A stretch of DNA of 7,837 bases from Methylobacterium sp. (GTDB lineage Bacteria > Pseudomonadota > Alphaproteobacteria > Rhizobiales > Beijerinckiaceae), in assembly GCA_021154065.1 (NCBI GenBank), contig JAJKJG010000246.1:1-7837 (forward strand), read 5' to 3'. The notes under the pieces are model-generated. The model did not search any database and had not been told where the DNA came from. It worked only from the letters and a program-made list of their open reading frames with translations. The position numbers and the translations under genes are program-made. Within the stretch, counting starts at the first letter, position 1; each line of letters begins with the position of its first letter. This document shows positions 4,915-7,837 of this stretch, one piece after another.

Positions 4915-6840
4915 TCACGTGACGAAGGCGCGGAGCTGGAAGGGCGCGAGCGACACGGCCGCCGACGCGTCCTGCGCCCGCACGACGAGCGGCGCGCCCT
5001 CCTGGGGGCCGCCGCGCTCGACCGCGGTCGCGCCCCAGGCCCACGGGAAGCGGAACTCCGGGAAATCCTCGCCGCCGCAATTTGCCAGCACGATCACCTG
5101 GCCGGCGGCGCCGAGCGGCCGGCCGCCGGTGCGGCAATAGGCGAAGACGCGCGTGCCGCCGTCCTCGTCGATCAAGGGATGGAAGTAGAAGAACGCGATC
5201 TCGTTCCGCTGCAGCGCCGGATGGGATGTGCGCAGCCGGATGAGGTCGCGCACGGCATCGCGCAGCGCCCGGTGGCCGGGGCGGTTCTCGCGCGACCAGT
5301 CGACCGGGTCCGACATCTTGAGCCGCCAGTCGGTGTGGTCGAGATCGTGCACGTCGGCGAACTCCTCGCCGGCGAGGAACATCGGGATGCCGGGCGCCGT
5401 CATCAGCAGCACGAAGGCGCTGCGCACCCGCTCGAGCGCCCGCCGCTTGACGCCCTTCGCCGCCTCCGAGCCGTCCTCGTCGACGGCGCGGCGGACGTCG
5501 GCGACCGAGCCCGGGCCGAGGCCGGCGTCGCGCAGCATCGGCCCGATGAGGAAGTTCATCAGCCGCGCCTCGTTCTCCTTCTCGACGTCGTGCGAGGTCA
5601 GGTAGTTCACCGCCTGCGCGAGGTCGCCGAAGCCGCCCTTGAGCTCATGGCTCATGTCGTCCCAGAGCGCCGCGCCCGAGACGAAATTGCGGATGCGCTC
5701 GCGCCGCGAGGGCTCGCCGAACTGCGTCCGGATCTCGTCGCGGATGAGCCGGCGGGCCTCGTCGCGGAAGGCGAAGTTCCAGATCGCGTCGGCGACCTTG
5801 CGGCGGTTCGGGTTCGTAGCGGCGTCCTGCGCGACGATGGCGCGGCGCCAGGAATCCTCGGCGATGACGATGAAGGGGCGGTCCGGAGACAGCCGCCGGA
5901 ACGCCGCCCAGGCCTTGTCGCGGAATTGCTGGATGAACTCCCAATTGTCGATGCCGCGGAACTCGTCGAGGCGGAAGCCGTCGACGTGATAGGCCTCGAT
6001 CCAGAACGCCGCCATGCGGAAGTGGAACTCGCGCGCCGGAAACGAGCCGTCGGGCAAGGCAGCGCGGTAGCGGAACATGCGCGCGCCGTAATCGTCGCCG
6101 CGGCCGGGCTCCTCGTCGCGACGGCGCAGGAAATAGCGATCGAAGGCGAGCGCCTCGAGCGGGCATTCGCGGGCGTGGTTCATGACCACGTCGAGGATCA
6201 CCCGGATGCCGCGCTGGTGGCAGCGCTTGACGAAGAGCTTGAGGTCGACCGGCGCGCCCATGTCGAAGTCGGGCGCGAAGAAGAAGCGCGTGCCGTAGCC
6301 CCAGTTCAGCGTGTCGGGCGAATCCTGGATCGGCATCAGCTCGATCGCGTTGACGCCGAGGTCGGCGAGCCGGTCGAGATGGCGGAAGATCACCTCGTCG
6401 AAGGTGCCGAGCCCGAACTGGCGGAAATCCTCGCCGCCGGCCGACATCCAGCGCAGCGGCATCTCGTAGACGACGATGGCGTTGTTGTCCGGGAGCCGCG
6501 TTCCGGCCGGGAGCTCGTCGTCCCAGCGGAACGCCTGCAGGCGCTTGCCGCCGCGCAGGCGGAACACGCCGCGATAGCCGGAAAAGCGCGTGATCTCGTC
6601 GGCGAAGGGATCGGCGACCGGCGCGTCTAAGCGGCCGTCGAGCACGAACTCGTACTCGTAGGCGCCGTCGGCAAGGCCGAGCGCCTCGGGGTCGACGCGC
6701 CACCAGCCGGGCCGCGACGCGAGGCGCGCGAGCAGCACCCGCCGCCAGGCCGTCGGGTCGAACCGGTCGCGCTCGTCCGGCGCGGCGAAACGCATCTCGA
6801 CGGTCGCAGCATCCGGAGCCGGGATCTCGAGCGCCGCCAT
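4915..6840 (-). CDS. Glycoside hydrolase family 13 (alpha-amylase superfamily) enzyme
   Basis: The 641-residue cytosolic protein (no signal peptide) has an N-terminal beta-sandwich/CBM48-like region, about residues 12-97, with YEYEFVLDG and DPFAD, followed by a (beta/alpha)8 barrel from about 120. All four GH13 regions are visible: I, DVVMNH at 217-222; II, GFRLDEF with nucleophile D292 and R290; III, VIAEDSW with acid/base E328; IV, NYLTSHD with H417 and D418. A small C-terminal beta domain ends in QLRAFVT. The architecture resembles glycogen branching enzyme, isoamylase or malto-oligosyltrehalose trehalohydrolase types; which reaction on alpha-glucans it carries out cannot be settled by eye. 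GGAGG five bases upstream (6846-6850) supports the ATG. No other glycogen or trehalose gene is near. It is flanked on both sides by the 151-bp repeat. A 483-codon antisense frame inside it is a GC shadow. Confidence 0.93.
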   Translation of the reverse strand: MAALEIPAPDAATVEMRFAAPDERDRFDPTAWRRVLLARLASRPGWWRVDPEALGLADGAYEYEFVLDGRLDAPVADPFADEITRFSGYRGVFRLRGGKRLQAFRWDDELPAGTRLPDNNAIVVYEMPLRWMSAGGEDFRQFGLGTFDEVIFRHLDRLADLGVNAIELMPIQDSPDTLNWGYGTRFFFAPDFDMGAPVDLKLFVKRCHQRGIRVILDVVMNHARECPLEALAFDRYFLRRRDEEPGRGDDYGARMFRYRAALPDGSFPAREFHFRMAAFWIEAYHVDGFRLDEFRGIDNWEFIQQFRDKAWAAFRRLSPDRPFIVIAEDSWRRAIVAQDAATNPNRRKVADAIWNFAFRDEARRLIRDEIRTQFGEPSRRERIRNFVSGAALWDDMSHELKGGFGDLAQAVNYLTSHDVEKENEARLMNFLIGPMLRDAGLGPGSVADVRRAVDEDGSEAAKGVKRRALERVRSAFVLLMTAPGIPMFLAGEEFADVHDLDHTDWRLKMSDPVDWSRENRPGHRALRDAVRDLIRLRTSHPALQRNEIAFFYFHPLIDEDGGTRVFAYCRTGGRPLGAAGQVIVLANCGGEDFPEFRFPWAWGATAVERGGPQEGAPLVVRAQDASAAVSLAPFQLRAFVT

Positions 6841-6845
6841 CCTGG

Positions 6846-6864
6846 CCTCCCTCGATTGCGAGGG
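6846..6864 (-). promoter_or_regulatory. GH13 ribosome-binding site overlapped by a small hairpin
   Basis: The minus-strand leader contains GGAGG (6850-6846), five bases before the ATG. A perfect inverted repeat CCCTCG (6849-6854), loop ATTG, CGAGGG (6859-6864) overlaps its upstream bases. In mRNA this stem would sequester two bases of the site, which could modestly tune initiation. Pairing is seen; any regulatory effect is inference. Confidence 0.4.
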
Positions 6865-6868
6865 CCGA

Positions 6869-7019
6869 TCTTATCCCCGCAATCCTCAAAACGCACCGGC
6901 GTAAGGGGGCTTCCGCCCGCCGCCACGCGGATGCATGATGACCGGGTTGATGGCGCGGTCGCTCACGCGATCAGCCGTCGGCGAGAAGCCCGCTCTCCGC
7001 AAGGAGGGCGGGCTTTTGC
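6869..7019 (+). repeat. 151-bp dispersed repeat, copy 2 (5' side of GH13 gene)
   Basis: This is the same length and orientation as copy 1 and begins 28 bases upstream of the GH13 start codon. The conserved 5' end (TCTTATCCCCGCAATCCTC) and the identical 59-base 3' end frame a variable centre. Similarity to the third copy at 7499 extends about 13 bases further, to TTCAGC at 7027-7032. Because it occupies the upstream region of the minus-strand GH13 gene, that gene's promoter must lie inside or beyond it. Confidence 0.9.
6986..7017 (+). terminator. Terminator-like hairpin in repeat copy 2
   Basis: The 13-bp stem and GCAA loop are identical to those of copy 1, followed by TTTT (7014-7017) on the plus strand. 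It lies about 120 bases upstream of the plus-strand secreted-protein gene, so it could insulate that gene from read-through. On the minus strand the same hairpin would lie in any long GH13 leader. Confidence 0.6.
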
Positions 7020-7139
7020 GTGCGCCTTCAGCGCGGCAAGGAAGCTCTGCAAACAACACAGGTGAAGCGAAACGGTTTACTTCCAGACGCCCTTCCGAGT
7101 AGCCTCCGCCCGTTGCGGCATGCGCGGGAGAACCGTCCA

Positions 7140-7433
7140 ATGAAGAAAACCATCTACCTTGCAGCGCTCGCGGGGGCGCTCACGTTCTCGGCCGGAGCTT
7201 TCGCCGCTCCGCCCGGCTACACGAACAATCCCGGTCGCTTGGAGGCGCAGAGCCATATCGGCAAATGCGACGGCTACGACGGTAATGCTACGACGACTGG
7301 CGCGGGCGCCGGTGGGTTCGGCTACCAACAGGGCCAGGGCAATAACCAAGCCGGCGGTCGGCAGGGCGAGCCCAACTATAATCCGCTCATCTGCGGCAAT
7401 CCGAACGATGCGGCCTTGACGCAGCCAAACTAG
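7140..7433 (+). CDS. Small secreted Gly/Asn/Gln-rich protein
   Basis: The 97-residue product starts at ATG 7140, nine bases after GGGAG (7126-7130); an upstream extension to 7020 enters the repeat and is rejected. Residues 1-22 form a classical Sec signal (MKKTIYLAALAGALTFSAGAFA) with cleavage at AFA|APPG. The mature part, 75 residues, begins PPGYTNNPG, has a central Gly/Gln/Asn-rich segment (about 54-72) and two cysteines, C43 in GKCDGY and C85 in ICGNPN, that may form one disulfide. I do not recognise a family with certainty; such small periplasmic or secreted proteins are frequent in Hyphomicrobiales. It is monocistronic, with a good terminator 17 bases after the stop, and is bracketed by repeat copies 2 and 3. 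Confidence 0.75.
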   Translation: MKKTIYLAALAGALTFSAGAFAAPPGYTNNPGRLEAQSHIGKCDGYDGNATTTGAGAGGFGYQQGQGNNQAGGRQGEPNYNPLICGNPNDAALTQPN

Positions 7434-7450
7434 CTCCATTCAGAAGTGCG

Positions 7451-7478
7451 ACCCGCCGGCCAAAAGCTGGCGGGTTTT
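7451..7478 (+). terminator. Intrinsic terminator after the small secreted protein
   Basis: ACCCGCC (7451-7457) pairs with GGCGGGT (7469-7475), with an inner GC/GC step and an A-rich loop. TTTT at 7475-7478 and a further TTT at 7481-7483 follow. Position 17 bases after the stop codon and orientation match the upstream gene. Confidence 0.8.
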
Positions 7479-7498
7479 CGTTTCTGCCGCATTCGCTG

Positions 7499-7552
7499 CG
7501 CGATCAGCCGTCGGCGAGAAGCCGGCTCTCCGCAAGGAGGGCGGGCTTTTGC
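7499..7552 (+). repeat. Partial third copy of the dispersed repeat with its hairpin
   Basis: The 54 bases match the 3' ends of copies 1 and 2 except for one change (C to G at 7524). The weaker match to copy 2 continues to TTCAGC near 7565. The hairpin spans 7519-7548 with the same GCAA loop and is followed by TTTT. The single change leaves a G-G mismatch in the stem, so this copy is slightly decayed. The 5' 97 bases of the full element are absent. It follows the intrinsic terminator at 7451-7478. Confidence 0.85.
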
Positions 7553-7655
7553 GCGCGCTTTCAGCTTGTCTCCTCAATCGTGCGGCGTTTGTCGCGCATG
7601 CGGGCACAGGCTCGTGCGCGCATCCCGACCGCCGCGCTCGCGCTTGCCCCCTCCA

Positions 7656-7741
7656 CCATGCTTCGCATGGTCCCCCTCCCCCGTCGCAACAGCGACGGAG
7701 GAGGATTTTTGCTGCCTGAAATTCCTCACCCGCGAAGCGGG
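7656..7741. repeat. Cluster of three short palindromes
   Basis: Three perfect short hairpins follow one another: CCATGC/GCATGG with loop TTC (7656-7670), CCGTCGC/GCGACGG with loop AACA (7681-7698), and CCCGC/GCGGG with loop GAA (7729-7741). They are separated by C-rich and purine-rich spacers. The block resembles common rhizobial intergenic mosaics, but it also lies directly downstream of an IS110-type transposase 3' end, whose non-coding end may be structured. Confidence 0.6.
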
Positions 7742-7760
7742 GGAGCGACTGTCTTGGGTG

Positions 7761-7837
7761 TCAAGCGGGCTGCCATGGTTTTTGGTCTCGCAGGATGGCG
7801 TTGAGGATGGTGAGGAGCTTGCGGGCGACGGCGATGA
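7761..7837 (-). mobile_element. C-terminal end of IS110-family transposase (rest outside window)
   Basis: The minus strand entering from the right edge reads IAVARKLLTILNAILRD followed by QKPWQPA and TGA (7763-7761), 24 codons in all. The phrase (V/I)AxARKLLxxLNAxLRD(x)xPW is the characteristic C-terminal signature of IS110-family transposases, which combine a RuvC-like DEDD domain with a Tnp-20 domain and are guided by a bridge RNA from a non-coding end. Only the tail is here, so integrity and subgroup cannot be judged. Confidence 0.75.

Noticed and set aside
4757..5137. Minus-strand frame through repeat copy 1 (peptide KSPPSLRRAGFSPTADR)
   Set aside because: The same peptide appears from copy 2, but differences between the copies mostly change amino acids and one introduces a stop, so it is repeat DNA rather than a gene.
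5179..6630. 483-codon plus-strand open frame opposite the GH13 gene
   Set aside because: Its product is a low-complexity Arg/Ala/Glu/Val chain caused by GC-rich third positions of the clearly real minus-strand enzyme; it has no motif.

Overview
The window is GC-rich chromosomal DNA that looks like an alphaproteobacterium of the order Hyphomicrobiales (Rhizobiales). The strongest pointer is a near-textbook CpdR cell-cycle response regulator between a divergent N-formylglutamate amidohydrolase gene and a tRNA-Val(GAC), an arrangement I recall from many genomes of this order. A solitary periplasmic binding protein of the PF04392 type and palindromic intergenic repeats of rhizobial style fit the same group. 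The genus cannot be fixed by eye.

Layout. 1-590 (minus) is the N-terminal two thirds of an N-formylglutamate amidohydrolase cut by the window edge. 760-1116 (plus) is cpdR and 1214-1288 is tRNA-Val with its own promoter: this is the conserved core part. From about 1369 on the content becomes accessory: an orphan ABC-type substrate-binding protein (1369-2343, minus); a pair of palindromic repeats (2478-2577); a small glycine-zipper lipoprotein (2596-2856, plus); a secreted RNase T2 with a translationally coupled small exported protein (4137-3080, minus); a small membrane protein (4609-4223, minus) whose 5' end runs into the C-terminal scar of an IS1-like transposase (4734-4606); a GH13 alpha-amylase-family enzyme (6840-4915, minus); a small secreted protein (7140-7433, plus) with a clear terminator; and at the right edge the last 24 codons of an IS110-family transposase (7837-7761, minus).

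The most notable structure is a 151-bp direct repeat present once on each side of the GH13 gene (4755-4905 and 6869-7019, same orientation, gapless, about 19 mismatches by hand count), with a third, 54-bp partial copy at 7499-7552. The part shared by all three ends in a 13-bp terminator-like hairpin with a GCAA loop. The repeats also bracket the small secreted protein gene.

Functionally the genes do not form one pathway. Several products are exported or act on polymers outside the cytoplasm (RNase T2, lipoprotein, binding protein, two small secreted proteins), but I see no operon larger than two genes. I found no defence system, CRISPR array or phage module. Intergenic stretches not listed (591-759, 1289-1368, 2344-2477, 2857-3079, 4138-4222, 7020-7139, 7566-7655) show no gene I can support.
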